From: Chitinophagaceae bacterium
GTDB lineage: Bacteria > Bacteroidota > Bacteroidia > Chitinophagales > Chitinophagaceae
Assembly: GCA_947456825.1 (NCBI GenBank)
Contig: CANGTM010000010.1
Span: 1 to 37,451 of the forward strand
Length of the DNA: 37,451 bases
Reading direction: 5' to 3'
Part shown: positions 17,092 through 25,435 of the stretch, piece by piece
Numbering within the stretch: position 1 is the stretch's first letter
Layout: each line of letters opens with the position of its first letter
Program-made: the position numbers and the translations under genes
Notes under the pieces: model-generated
Told to the model about the DNA's origin: nothing
What the model saw: the letters and a program-made list of their open reading frames with translations, nothing else
Database searches by the model: none

Positions 17092-19599
17092 TTGAAAACT
17101 AAAACACCTATAGCTCAAGCCGGCGATACCGGCATCCAGGGTCAATATAAGCATTGGTTTCTCGATTATGCCTCGTATGTTATCTTGGAACGAGCTGTTC
17201 CGGCTATTGAAGATGGGCTAAAGCCTGTGCAACGACGCATTTTGCATGCCATGAAAGAGATGGATGATGGTCGCTATAACAAAGTGGCTAACATCATTGG
17301 ACAGGCCATGCAATATCATCCTCATGGGGATGCCAGTATTGGCGATGCATTGGTCAACCTCGGACAAAAGGACCTGCTGATCGATACGCAGGGAAACTGG
17401 GGTGATGTAAGAACGGGCGATGATGCGGCTGCGGCTCGTTATATTGAGGCTAGACCTAGCAAGTTCGCACTAGAGGTTGCCTTTAACGCCAAGACGACCC
17501 AATGGCAGTTAAGCTATGATGGTCGCAAGCAAGAACCCGTTACGCTGCCCATGAAATTCCCATTGCTGTTGGCACAGGGGGCTGATGGGATCGCAGTGGG
17601 TCTCTCGACCAAGATTTTGCCGCATAACTTTTGCGAGTTGCTCGAAGCTGCCATCAAATACCTTCGTGGACGCCGTTTTGAACTGTATCCTGATTTTCAG
17701 ACCGGAGGTCTTATTGATGTAACGGATTATAATCAAGGTAAGAGAGGCGGTAAAGTAAAAGTGCGCGCCCACATAGAGGAATTCGATAAAAAGACATTGG
17801 CCATCCGTAGCGTTCCTTATGGGGTAACCACTATGCAACTGATGGAATCGATCGTCAAGGCCAATGATCAGGGAAAGATCAAGATCAAGAAAGTAACGGA
17901 CAATACGGCCGCCGACGTGGAGATCTTGGTCGATCTGGCCGCCGGTATTTCTCCTGATATTACCATCGATGCCCTTTACAAATTCACCGATTGCGAGATC
18001 TCCATCTCTCCGAATGCCTGCGTAATTGCCGAGCAGAAGCCGCAATTTTTGGGAGTACAAGAGCTACTTCGATTCTCTGTCGACAATACCAAGTCATTAC
18101 TGGAGCAGGAGCTGCGCATTCGGCTGGCCGAGTTGCAGGAAAAATGGCATTACACTTCGCTGGAAAAGATATTTTTCGAAGAAAAGATATATAAGGAGCT
18201 CGAAAAGAAGCATACCACTTGGGAGAAAGTGCTCACGGCCATCGAAGAGGCCTTTGAACCTTTTGTAAAAAAACTCAAAAGGGCCGTTACCAGAGAAGAC
18301 GTCTTAAAGCTGACCGAAAAGCCCGTCAGAAGAATTTATAAACTGGATATCGATGAGCTCAATGAGCAAATCAGAGACCTAGAGACGGCGATGAAGCAGG
18401 TTCGGCATGACCTAGACCACTTGATCGATTTTGCGGTCGCTTATTACGAGGGATTACTTAAAAAGTATGGAAAGGGAAAAGAAAGACGTACCGAGATCAA
18501 AGAGTTTGAAGTTATAGAAGCCAAACACGTGGCCATAGCCAACACCAAACTCTACGTCAATCGCGACGAAGGTTTCATTGGAACAGGCCTCAAAAAGGAT
18601 GAGCTGTTGTTTGAATGCTCGGATTTGGATGATATCATTGCTATTACCAAACGAGGGATCTTGAAGGTCGTAAAAGTGGCCGAGAAGTCTTTTATCGGAA
18701 AAGATATTCTCCATGTTGCGATCTTTCAGAAAAACGATGAGCGTACCACGTATAACATGATCTATGCCGACGGAAAGGGGGGCGTAAGTTATGCCAAGCG
18801 ATTTACGGTTACGGGGGTAACACGCGATAAGGAATACGACCTTACCAAGGGCGATGAGAAAAGCAAGGTGCATTATTTAAGTGTCAACCTAAACGGGGAG
18901 GCAGAGGTGGTCAAGATTTTGCTGACCCCGGGTTCTGCTGCCCGCATTAAAGAGTTTGATTTTTACTTTGAGACACTTGCGGTCAAAGGAAGAAGCAGTA
19001 TGGGTAATCAGGTAACCAAATACCCCATTCGACAGGTCAAATTCAAGGAAGCCGGTAAGTCGACCCTCTCTGCCAGAAAACTTTGGTTCGACGATCAGTT
19101 CGGTCGTCTCAATAGCGAAGAAAAGGGAATGTTGCTGGGTTCATTTGATCCCGAGGAGTTGCTCTTGGTCATCTATTCGGATGGCAATTACGAGATCACC
19201 GATCAGGAATTGACTCAAAAATTTGACCCTGAAAAAGTACTTCAGATAGAAAAATTCGATCCCAAGAAAGTGATCACGGCGGTCTATGCCGACCTTGAAA
19301 AGAAGCAGTACATGCTCAAGCGCTTTTTGATCGAAACAAGCACCTTGAAGTCTAAGTTCTGTTTTATTAAGGAGGGCTCCGGTAACTACGTAGAGGCGGT
19401 TAGTACCGATGCCGAACCGATTTTGGCTATGCAGCAGGGTAAAGGGACGCAGATTAGAAAAGCTAAACTCAAGCTCTCCAAGATTGCAGAAGTGTCTGGA
19501 TGGAGGACCGTTGGCACCAAACTGGCCGATTACAGTAAGTCTACCGAAATGGAGTGGGTAAAGACCTCTTCGAGCGGTCAGCCGGAATTGTTCGAGTAA
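17092..19599 (+). CDS. parC: DNA topoisomerase IV subunit A (GyrA/ParC family)
   Basis: The breakage-reunion subunit paired with ParE. It has 835 residues. The winged-helix domain carries the catalytic Tyr117 in DAAAARYIEA, preceded by KPVQRRILHAM and YHPHGDASIGDALVNLGQ. The tower and coiled-coil region runs to about 480, and a beta-rich C-terminal domain (~500-800) lacks an obvious GyrA box (QRRGGKG), favouring ParC over GyrA. At the position of E. coli GyrA Ser83 this protein has Ala81, while the Asp87 equivalent (Asp85) is retained. The start is taken as TTG 17092: the frame has no ATG until residue 53, too late for this fold. It ends the parE-methyltransferase-DUF1835-parC operon and converges on smpB 22 bases later. 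Confidence 0.93.
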   Translation: MKTKTPIAQAGDTGIQGQYKHWFLDYASYVILERAVPAIEDGLKPVQRRILHAMKEMDDGRYNKVANIIGQAMQYHPHGDASIGDALVNLGQKDLLIDTQGNWGDVRTGDDAAAARYIEARPSKFALEVAFNAKTTQWQLSYDGRKQEPVTLPMKFPLLLAQGADGIAVGLSTKILPHNFCELLEAAIKYLRGRRFELYPDFQTGGLIDVTDYNQGKRGGKVKVRAHIEEFDKKTLAIRSVPYGVTTMQLMESIVKANDQGKIKIKKVTDNTAADVEILVDLAAGISPDITIDALYKFTDCEISISPNACVIAEQKPQFLGVQELLRFSVDNTKSLLEQELRIRLAELQEKWHYTSLEKIFFEEKIYKELEKKHTTWEKVLTAIEEAFEPFVKKLKRAVTREDVLKLTEKPVRRIYKLDIDELNEQIRDLETAMKQVRHDLDHLIDFAVAYYEGLLKKYGKGKERRTEIKEFEVIEAKHVAIANTKLYVNRDEGFIGTGLKKDELLFECSDLDDIIAITKRGILKVVKVAEKSFIGKDILHVAIFQKNDERTTYNMIYADGKGGVSYAKRFTVTGVTRDKEYDLTKGDEKSKVHYLSVNLNGEAEVVKILLTPGSAARIKEFDFYFETLAVKGRSSMGNQVTKYPIRQVKFKEAGKSTLSARKLWFDDQFGRLNSEEKGMLLGSFDPEELLLVIYSDGNYEITDQELTQKFDPEKVLQIEKFDPKKVITAVYADLEKKQYMLKRFLIETSTLKSKFCFIKEGSGNYVEAVSTDAEPILAMQQGKGTQIRKAKLKLSKIAEVSGWRTVGTKLADYSKSTEMEWVKTSSSGQPELFE

Positions 19600-19621
19600 T
19601 AATTGTATTTATCACGAACTG

Positions 19622-20059
19622 CTAGGCTCCCTTACGCTTGATCTCTCGTTCGGCCTCTCTTTTTTTAATGCTCTCTCGCTTGTCAAATTGCTTTTTTCCC
19701 TTTCCAAGGCCGATCTCGATCTTGACCAGCCCTTTGTCCGAAAAAAAAATCTTGAGCGGTACAAGCGTATAGCCTTTCTCTTTCAGCGCTGCTGTAATTC
19801 GACCGATCTCTTTTTTGGTCAATAATAACTTTCGGTCACGCAATGGCTCATGGTTGCTATGCGATCCATGGCTATAAGGGGCAATATGTAGCGATTTGAG
19901 AAATGCCTCTCCGCTGTTAATCACACAAAAGCTATCGTTAAAACTGGCTTTTCCTTCTCTAAGCGATTTGACCTCGGTGCCAGATAATACCATTCCCGCT
20001 ATGTAGCGGGTATCAATAAAATAATCAAAGAGGGCCTGTCTGTTTTGAAGGGCTTGCAT
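19622..20059 (-). CDS. smpB: SsrA-binding protein SmpB
   Basis: Binds tmRNA and brings it to stalled ribosomes in trans-translation. The 145-residue product has the OB-fold hallmarks FDYFIDTRYIAGMVLSGTEVKSLREGKASFNDSF and YSHGSHSNHEPLRDRKLLL, and the basic C-terminal tail (about 118-145, KKQFDKRESIKKREAEREIKRKGA) that becomes helical in the decoding centre. The N-terminus is a few residues shorter than in many homologues. It lies 27 bases downstream of accD on the same strand and probably shares its transcript. The ssrA gene is not in the window. Confidence 0.96.
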   Translation of the reverse strand: MQALQNRQALFDYFIDTRYIAGMVLSGTEVKSLREGKASFNDSFCVINSGEAFLKSLHIAPYSHGSHSNHEPLRDRKLLLTKKEIGRITAALKEKGYTLVPLKIFFSDKGLVKIEIGLGKGKKQFDKRESIKKREAEREIKRKGA

Positions 20060-20086
20060 AGTGGCGTAAATTCCGGGTAGGCCGGA

Positions 20087-21001
20087 CTATTGCTCGAAGA
20101 TCGTAATTAGGGAGGCCAGTTTTTGCTTTAGCTCTTTGCGCGAAACGATAAAATCCAAAAAACCGTGCTCTAGAATGAATTCGGATCGCTGGAATCCATC
20201 GGGTAGATCTTTTTTGATGGTTTCTTTAATTACACGGGGGCCAGCAAAGCCAATCAGGGCGCCAGGTTCGGCGATATTAAGGTCTCCCAGCATGCCGAAA
20301 GAGGCAGAAATACCTCCGAAGGTGGGATCGGTCAGTAAAGAGATATACGGCAGCTTGGCATCGCTAAGTTGGGAGAGCTTGCCGCTGGTCTTCGCCAGCT
20401 GCATCAGCGAAAAAGCGCTTTCCATCATGCGGGCGCCACCGCTTTTAGAGATCACCAGATAAGGGGTGCGATGTGCAATACAGTAGTCGACCGCACGCGA
20501 GAATTTCTCTCCCATAACACTACCCAGCGATCCGCCGATAAATTCAAAATCCATACAGGCCACGACCAATTTTTTTCCAAAAACTTCGCCTACGGCTACC
20601 CGCATGGAATCTTTAAGATCAGTCTTACTCCAAATATCCTCCAGTCTTTTTTTATAGGGCTTTAAGTCGGTGAATTCCAAAAAATCCTTGCTACGTATGG
20701 AACCGAACAGCTCTGTATAGTTATTTTCATCGAATAGGATCTCGTAGTAGGCGTCACTATTGATACGATAGTGATAGGAGCACTTGGGACATGTATGGAA
20801 ATTATCTTTCAGGTCATGCGAGGTGCAGATATGTCCGCAATCCGGACATTTGCTCCAAAGCCCCTCAGGGGTCTCCATCTTTTCCGAGGTGCGCGTGTTG
20901 ATTCCTTTTTTGATTCGCTTGAACCAACTACTGCGCGGCTCTTCAGCGGGAGAGCCCTCACCTGTAAGGTTTATATCGAGATCTTCAATTTTTTTTGCCA
21001 T
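20087..21001 (-). CDS. accD: Acetyl-CoA carboxylase carboxyltransferase subunit beta
   Basis: With AccA it transfers the carboxyl group from carboxybiotin to acetyl-CoA, making malonyl-CoA, the first committed step of fatty-acid synthesis. The 304-residue product has the N-terminal zinc ribbon Cys52-x2-Cys55 ... Cys71-x2-Cys74 and the crotonase-fold carboxyltransferase core with GGSLGSVMGEK, SGGARMMES and LTDPTFGGISASFGMLGD. The ~45 residues before the zinc ribbon are charged and variable, as is common. A TAnnTTTG box lies 16 bases before the ATG. It is followed by smpB. accA and accBC are not in the window. Confidence 0.97.
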   Translation of the reverse strand: MAKKIEDLDINLTGEGSPAEEPRSSWFKRIKKGINTRTSEKMETPEGLWSKCPDCGHICTSHDLKDNFHTCPKCSYHYRINSDAYYEILFDENNYTELFGSIRSKDFLEFTDLKPYKKRLEDIWSKTDLKDSMRVAVGEVFGKKLVVACMDFEFIGGSLGSVMGEKFSRAVDYCIAHRTPYLVISKSGGARMMESAFSLMQLAKTSGKLSQLSDAKLPYISLLTDPTFGGISASFGMLGDLNIAEPGALIGFAGPRVIKETIKKDLPDGFQRSEFILEHGFLDFIVSRKELKQKLASLITIFEQ

Positions 21002-21017
21002 GTGCTTTCTTGTTCGA

Positions 21018-21025
21018 CAAATATA
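21018..21025 (-). promoter_or_regulatory. Candidate -7 box for accD-smpB
   Basis: The minus strand reads TATATTTG, an exact TAnnTTTG match ending 16 bases before the accD ATG. Just upstream an imperfect hairpin (GAAACCCT, loop CAAAAGC, AGGG-C-TTTC, roughly 21026-21050) may be a weak terminator for the protease gene. No clear -33 TTTG is visible. Confidence 0.5.
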
Positions 21026-21060
21026 GGAAAGCCCTGCTTTTGAGGGTTTCGTCGGTACTT

Positions 21061-22782
21061 TTAGAACCCCTTTGTCTTTTTTGCAGGGGCTGCCACTGGC
21101 TTGGGCCCCGTTTTAGCAGGACCGGCCGGTAACTTTCTTTCACCTTTGATGGTCGCAGCCAACTTAACGGCCTCGTAAGCGTTGACGATTCCGCCCGTTC
21201 TGCAAAGATCGCTCAGCAGTACTTTTTCTCCGGTACCGGGATTTCGAACTGAATCTTTCAGTGCTACGGAGGACTGCTCGATAACCATTTTTAACTGCCG
21301 GGCACTAAGGGTAGGAAAATATTCTAACAAAAGGGCGGCCACACCCGCCACAACAGGGGATGCCATACTGGTGCCCTGTAAAAACTGGTAGCTGTTTCCA
21401 CCTGGCACCGGAGCATAGATCTTTACACCGGGTGCAAAGACATCTACCTCGTTTTTTCCATAATTGGAGAAAGAGGCTGTTAAGCCCCCCGTACCAGGGT
21501 CTCCGCTGGCGCCTACCGTAATCCAATTTTCAGCACGTTCTCCGTCTATTGAAAGGGGGGTAGGGAAGTTGTAGGTAGTATCCAGATTTTTGGCATCATT
21601 ACCGGCAGCGTGCACAAGCAGCACTCCTTTTTGTGCGGCATAAGCTACGGCTTCATCGACCCATATTTTCTCTGGTGAATACCCTTTGCCAAAACTCATG
21701 TTTATTATCTGTGCACCGTTATCGGCGGCGTAGCGAATGGCGAGTGCTATATCCTTATCGTGCTCATCGCCGTCTGGAACCGCACGAAGGGTCATGATCT
21801 TTACATTATCGGCCACGCCGTCACTGCCCTTGTTATTGTTGCGACTGGCTGCGATGATACCGGAAACATGCGTGCCATGCAACGCCGATTTATTCGTGGC
21901 CATGATATCGTTATTGCCATAGTAGCGGTCTCCAATATCCAGATAATTATCCTTTACAATATCAGCTCGATAATTTTCAGGTGCTTTATTGCCGGCCTCT
22001 TCCTTTTGCTCCATAGAGCGTATATAGTCGCCGAATTCTCCCAGAAAATCGATGTTGCTGGCCTCTAATGCATCATTGTTGAACATCAGGTTATAGAGTG
22101 CGGAGCGGGCTTTCTTAACGTCGCTTTGCTCCGGTTTAAATTCAGTGAGATCCTTGCCTTTAAAAGTGTCTTTACCCAGCGCCTTTCTAAGAAGGCTGTC
22201 ACTTTTCAGTAAATTGGTGTAGACTCTTTTCATCATGATCATCTCGGCGCCATTGTCTTTCTTTTCACCGGTAAGTTCTTTTTTGGAACGAACCCACATA
22301 GAGTAGAGATAAAAACTCTCTTTATTGAATTTGACCACAAGCGGATCTATACCTTCAAACTCTCCTTTAAAGCGGTGGTATACGCGCGCTGCCTCGTAGG
22401 AGTCTTTCTCGACGTTACGACCATCCTTTCCGCCCAGAAAATTCCATCCGTGTATATCGTCAATATATCCGTTTTTGTCATCATCCTTTCCATTGCCGGG
22501 AATCTCCTTCGTATTTGTCCAAAGCACGTTGCGCAGATCCTCATGCAGCGTATCGATCCCCGAATCGATGACAGCAACGATTACCGGCTGGCTTTTTCGT
22601 TGTTGGCCTTTTAAAAAGGCATAGGCTTTTTCTAGACTGATGCCTGCATAGCCGCTGTCTTGTCGGTCTTGCAAATGCCAACCTTGGGGAATTTCCTTTT
22701 TGGGTGCCTCAGACGAAGATTGTGCGATCGACGATAGTGATAGCAGAGAGAACAAGAGGCTCGATAAAAAATATTTTTTCAT
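21061..22782 (-). CDS. Secreted S8 (subtilisin-like) serine protease with a large Asp-His insert
   Basis: A 573-residue protease precursor. Residues 1-20 form a signal peptide (MKKYFLSSLLFSLLSLSSIA, cleavage before Gln21). The catalytic triad is Asp73 (VIDSGID), His302 (HGTHVSG) and Ser472 (GTSMASP), with oxyanion Asn395 (AAGND). Asp and His are 229 residues apart, against about 32 in subtilisin. The insert (about 110-290) follows DDDKNGYIDDIHGWNF, a segment common in Bacteroidota S8 enzymes, and is helical and charged. No prodomain is evident, and the tail (~540-573) is Pro/Ala/Lys-rich without a T9SS-type domain. It starts 11 bases after the ALDH7 stop, so the two genes are probably co-transcribed. 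Likely periplasmic or secreted; substrate unknown. Confidence 0.92.
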   Translation of the reverse strand: MKKYFLSSLLFSLLSLSSIAQSSSEAPKKEIPQGWHLQDRQDSGYAGISLEKAYAFLKGQQRKSQPVIVAVIDSGIDTLHEDLRNVLWTNTKEIPGNGKDDDKNGYIDDIHGWNFLGGKDGRNVEKDSYEAARVYHRFKGEFEGIDPLVVKFNKESFYLYSMWVRSKKELTGEKKDNGAEMIMMKRVYTNLLKSDSLLRKALGKDTFKGKDLTEFKPEQSDVKKARSALYNLMFNNDALEASNIDFLGEFGDYIRSMEQKEEAGNKAPENYRADIVKDNYLDIGDRYYGNNDIMATNKSALHGTHVSGIIAASRNNNKGSDGVADNVKIMTLRAVPDGDEHDKDIALAIRYAADNGAQIINMSFGKGYSPEKIWVDEAVAYAAQKGVLLVHAAGNDAKNLDTTYNFPTPLSIDGERAENWITVGASGDPGTGGLTASFSNYGKNEVDVFAPGVKIYAPVPGGNSYQFLQGTSMASPVVAGVAALLLEYFPTLSARQLKMVIEQSSVALKDSVRNPGTGEKVLLSDLCRTGGIVNAYEAVKLAATIKGERKLPAGPAKTGPKPVAAPAKKTKGF

Positions 22783-22793
22783 GGATTTTAAAA

Positions 22794-24317
22794 TTAAATG
22801 TCAAATTTTATCCCTTGCGCCAAGGGTAGGGACTTACCGAAATTGATGGTATTGGTTTGTCTGCGCATATAGGCTTTCCAGGCGTCGCTTCCGCTTTCGC
22901 GTCCGCCGCCAGTTTCTTTTTCACCTCCAAATGCACCACCGATCTCGGCTCCACTGGTACCAATGTTTACGTTTGCAATGCCGCAATCACTTCCGCTTGC
23001 AGATAAGAATTGCTCCGCTTCGCGCAAATTCAATGTCATGATTGCCGAGGATAAGCCTTGCGGCACCTCATTTTGAATGGCAATGGCCTCATCGATATCT
23101 TTATAGGAGAGGAGATATAAAATCGGAGCAAAGGTCTCTTCTTGAACGATTCGATACTGCGGTTTTGCCTCCGCGATACAAGGTCTTACATAGCACCCGC
23201 TTTCATAGCCCGATCCGCTGAGTACCTCTCCCTCGATCACAAATTGGCCGCCTTCTATTTTACAGGCCTCTATGGCTGCACTATATCGCTTGACGGCATC
23301 GGTATCGATCAAGGGGCCGACATGATTCTCTTGATCGAGTGGATTCCCTATCCGCAACTGCCCATAAGCAGCCTTAAGTTTTTGTTTAACGGTTTCGTAC
23401 AACGACTCATGAATGATAAGTCTTCGGGTGGTGGTACACCGCTGACCGGCTGTTCCTACCGCGCCAAAAACGGCTCCTCTGATAGCAATGTCAAGGTCGG
23501 CTTGAGGAGTAATGATAATTGCATTGTTTCCGCCCAATTCCAGGAGCGTTTTTCCTAATCGCTGTCCGACCGTGGCTGCTACTTTTTTTCCCATGGCGGT
23601 AGATCCGGTCGCGGAAACCAGGGGAACACGGGTATCGGCTGATAGCCATTCACCTACTTCTCGTCCGCCGATCACCAGGCTGCAAACTCCTTCATCGATT
23701 TTATTCTCTTGAAGAACCGAGGAGATGATATGGTGACAGGCCAAAGCGCAAAAAGGCGTTTTTTCGGATGGTTTCCAAATGCAAACATCGCCACACACCA
23801 ATGCGATCATGGCATTCCAACTCCAAACTGCGGTCGGAAAATTAAACGCCGAAATGATACCTACTACACCAAGAGGATGGTATTGCTCGTACATTCTATG
23901 ACCCGGTCTTTCGCTGTGCATGGTCAGGCCATATAATTGTCTGGAAAGACCCACTGCAAAGTCACAGATATCGATCATCTCTTGTACCTCTCCCAATCCC
24001 TCTTGCAGGCTTTTACCCATTTCGTAAGACACTAGTTCTCCCAGCGCGGATTTATTTTTGCGAAAGGCTTCTCCCATCTGTCTGACGATCTCGCCACGTT
24101 GAGGGGCGGGCACCTTGCGCCAGTTTAAAAAAGCTTGCTGCGCTTTATTTACTAGGGCGTCATATTCTTTTTGTGAAGCACTGTTGACATCGCCAATTTT
24201 TTTTCCGTCCACTGGCGAGTAAGATGTGAATACGGGGCCGCTGCCTTGTTGCCAGGCAGTGCCTGTGCAAATGCCCGGTGCAATGCCTGAGGCTGGAATC
24301 CAAGTAGAAAAATTCAT
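22794..24317 (-). CDS. ALDH7-family aldehyde dehydrogenase (probable alpha-aminoadipic semialdehyde / piperideine-6-carboxylate dehydrogenase)
   Basis: A 507-residue NAD(P)-dependent aldehyde dehydrogenase. Catalytic Cys294 is in GQRCTTTRR, the general base Glu260 in LLELGGNNA, Asn159 in SAFNFPTAVW and Lys182 in WKPSEKTP. GGAFGGEKETGGGRESGSDAWK near the C-terminus and the N-terminal YSPVDGK are typical of ALDH7 (antiquitin, AmaB, Pcd), which oxidise alpha-aminoadipic semialdehyde in lysine degradation. Substrate is inferred from the subfamily; no other lysine-degradation gene is adjacent. Upstream lies a perfect inverted repeat and a near-match to the -7 box (TAACTTTA). It heads a probable two-gene unit with the S8 protease. 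Confidence 0.88.
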   Translation of the reverse strand: MNFSTWIPASGIAPGICTGTAWQQGSGPVFTSYSPVDGKKIGDVNSASQKEYDALVNKAQQAFLNWRKVPAPQRGEIVRQMGEAFRKNKSALGELVSYEMGKSLQEGLGEVQEMIDICDFAVGLSRQLYGLTMHSERPGHRMYEQYHPLGVVGIISAFNFPTAVWSWNAMIALVCGDVCIWKPSEKTPFCALACHHIISSVLQENKIDEGVCSLVIGGREVGEWLSADTRVPLVSATGSTAMGKKVAATVGQRLGKTLLELGGNNAIIITPQADLDIAIRGAVFGAVGTAGQRCTTTRRLIIHESLYETVKQKLKAAYGQLRIGNPLDQENHVGPLIDTDAVKRYSAAIEACKIEGGQFVIEGEVLSGSGYESGCYVRPCIAEAKPQYRIVQEETFAPILYLLSYKDIDEAIAIQNEVPQGLSSAIMTLNLREAEQFLSASGSDCGIANVNIGTSGAEIGGAFGGEKETGGGRESGSDAWKAYMRRQTNTINFGKSLPLAQGIKFDI

Positions 24318-24361
24318 AGGTAAGAATTGAGTCGGTAAAGTTATTTGTTTTCTATCTATAT

Positions 24362-24374
24362 CGTTCTGAGAACG
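24362..24374. promoter_or_regulatory. Perfect inverted repeat CGTTCT-G-AGAACG, candidate operator
   Basis: A 13-base palindrome with an odd centre lies in the 73-base gap between the UPF0104-type gene and the ALDH7 gene, about 45 bases upstream of the ALDH7 ATG and upstream of its -7-like TAACTTTA. It is too short and lacks a T tract for a terminator. A binding site for a dimeric regulator of the ALDH7-protease unit is plausible but unproven. Confidence 0.3.
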
Positions 24375-24390
24375 TTAGATTAAAGACTTG

Positions 24391-25383
24391 TTACTTTTTA
24401 TTGTACCAGGGCAAAAGTAAAAAACTAATGAAACCCGTTATGACGGTCACGCCGGTCTGTGCCAGCCAAAGCAACCAACCGAACGCCAGTGCAATACCAT
24501 AAGGCAGGCCATAGACCTGCATCGTTTTTTCTAGCAAAAAGGCATAGGCGCCAATTCCACCCGGAGCGGCGATCATGCCAATGCTGCCTGCCGATAAGAT
24601 GGTCAATGCCTCTTGGAGGCCATAGTGGGATGTTTCTGCAAAGGCAAAAAATCCAATGTACCCGGCCAATAAGTACAATGCCCATATGCAGAAGCTTAGC
24701 AAAATAAACAAGCCTCTTTGTTGCAATGAAGCGATCGATGATACGCCTGCGTAAATCTTTCGAAACAAGACACCGATCTGCTGCTGTAGCTGGTGCAGGG
24801 TTCTTTTCTTGATTATCATCCAGTAGACAAGAAAAAGACTTGTCGCTCCTGTAAAAAGCAGAAGGGTAGTTAACGAAGGAGAACTTGTGCTAGTGCTTCC
24901 CGTACTTGGAAAAAATGTATCGATCAATTGGCCATATAGGCTTGGTTGCACTCCGAGTGTCAAGACAAATACCAACAGCAAACTAAGTGCATCGATGATT
25001 CGTTCAGTGATGATGGTGCCGATCAGTTGTTCGGCAGGTAACTTCTCGTAGCGGGCCAGTAACGTGCACTTAGCCACCTCGCCCAGTCGGGGAACCCCCA
25101 GATTGATCAGATAACCGATTAGTACGGCAAAAAATGTATTGATAGTAGAAGGTCTATGCCCCAACGGCATCATCAAGAGCCGCCACCGCAGGGCACGCAG
25201 ATAATGACTGAGGACCAGCACTAAAAAAACGGGAACGATGAGCCACTGGCGAGAGCCGGCCAGGGAGGCTTTGATCCGACCAAGGTCATCATCGGTCAAA
25301 TTCTTCACTGACAGCCAGGCAAAAAAAAGTCCCAAGCTCAGAAAAGCAATGTATTGTACTATGATTTTGAAGCGGTTAGACAT
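24391..25383 (-). CDS. UPF0104 / lysylphosphatidylglycerol-synthase-TM-like integral membrane protein
   Basis: A 330-residue protein with about eight hydrophobic transmembrane segments. The stretch NLGVPRLGEVAKCTLLARYEKLPAEQLIGTIITERIIDAL (about 95-135) carries the pattern typical of the flippase-like domain shared by the membrane part of MprF and stand-alone UPF0104 proteins (PF03706). AAPGGIGAYAFLLEKTM near 275-291 is also typical. There is no cytoplasmic LPG-synthase catalytic domain, so it is not itself a lysyl-PG synthase; lipid flipping or export is the likeliest role. It is divergent from the GT5-like gene, 52 bases apart. Specific substrate unknown. Confidence 0.82.
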   Translation of the reverse strand: MSNRFKIIVQYIAFLSLGLFFAWLSVKNLTDDDLGRIKASLAGSRQWLIVPVFLVLVLSHYLRALRWRLLMMPLGHRPSTINTFFAVLIGYLINLGVPRLGEVAKCTLLARYEKLPAEQLIGTIITERIIDALSLLLVFVLTLGVQPSLYGQLIDTFFPSTGSTSTSSPSLTTLLLFTGATSLFLVYWMIIKKRTLHQLQQQIGVLFRKIYAGVSSIASLQQRGLFILLSFCIWALYLLAGYIGFFAFAETSHYGLQEALTILSAGSIGMIAAPGGIGAYAFLLEKTMQVYGLPYGIALAFGWLLWLAQTGVTVITGFISFLLLPWYNKK

Positions 25384-25395
25384 TTCACTGGTTAA

Positions 25396-25427
25396 ATTGC
25401 ACAGATGCCCCTAATTTGTTAACTTTG
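25396..25427 (+). promoter_or_regulatory. Candidate promoter of the GT5-like gene (ATTG-N20-TAACTTTG)
   Basis: A -7 TAACTTTG (25420-25427) and an upstream ATTG (25396-25399) are separated by 20 bases, matching the Bacteroidota consensus except for one base. The -7 box ends only 8 bases before the ATG at 25436, so the message would have a leader of a few bases or none. Confidence 0.6.
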
Positions 25428-25435
25428 CAGCCCCT

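Noticed and set aside
17509-18060. A 183-residue minus-strand frame inside parC
   Set aside because: It lies wholly antisense to conserved ParC coding sequence, with no recognisable domain; long antisense frames are expected at this codon composition.
18454-18873. A 139-residue minus-strand frame inside parC
   Set aside because: Antisense shadow of the ParC C-terminal domain with no family features.
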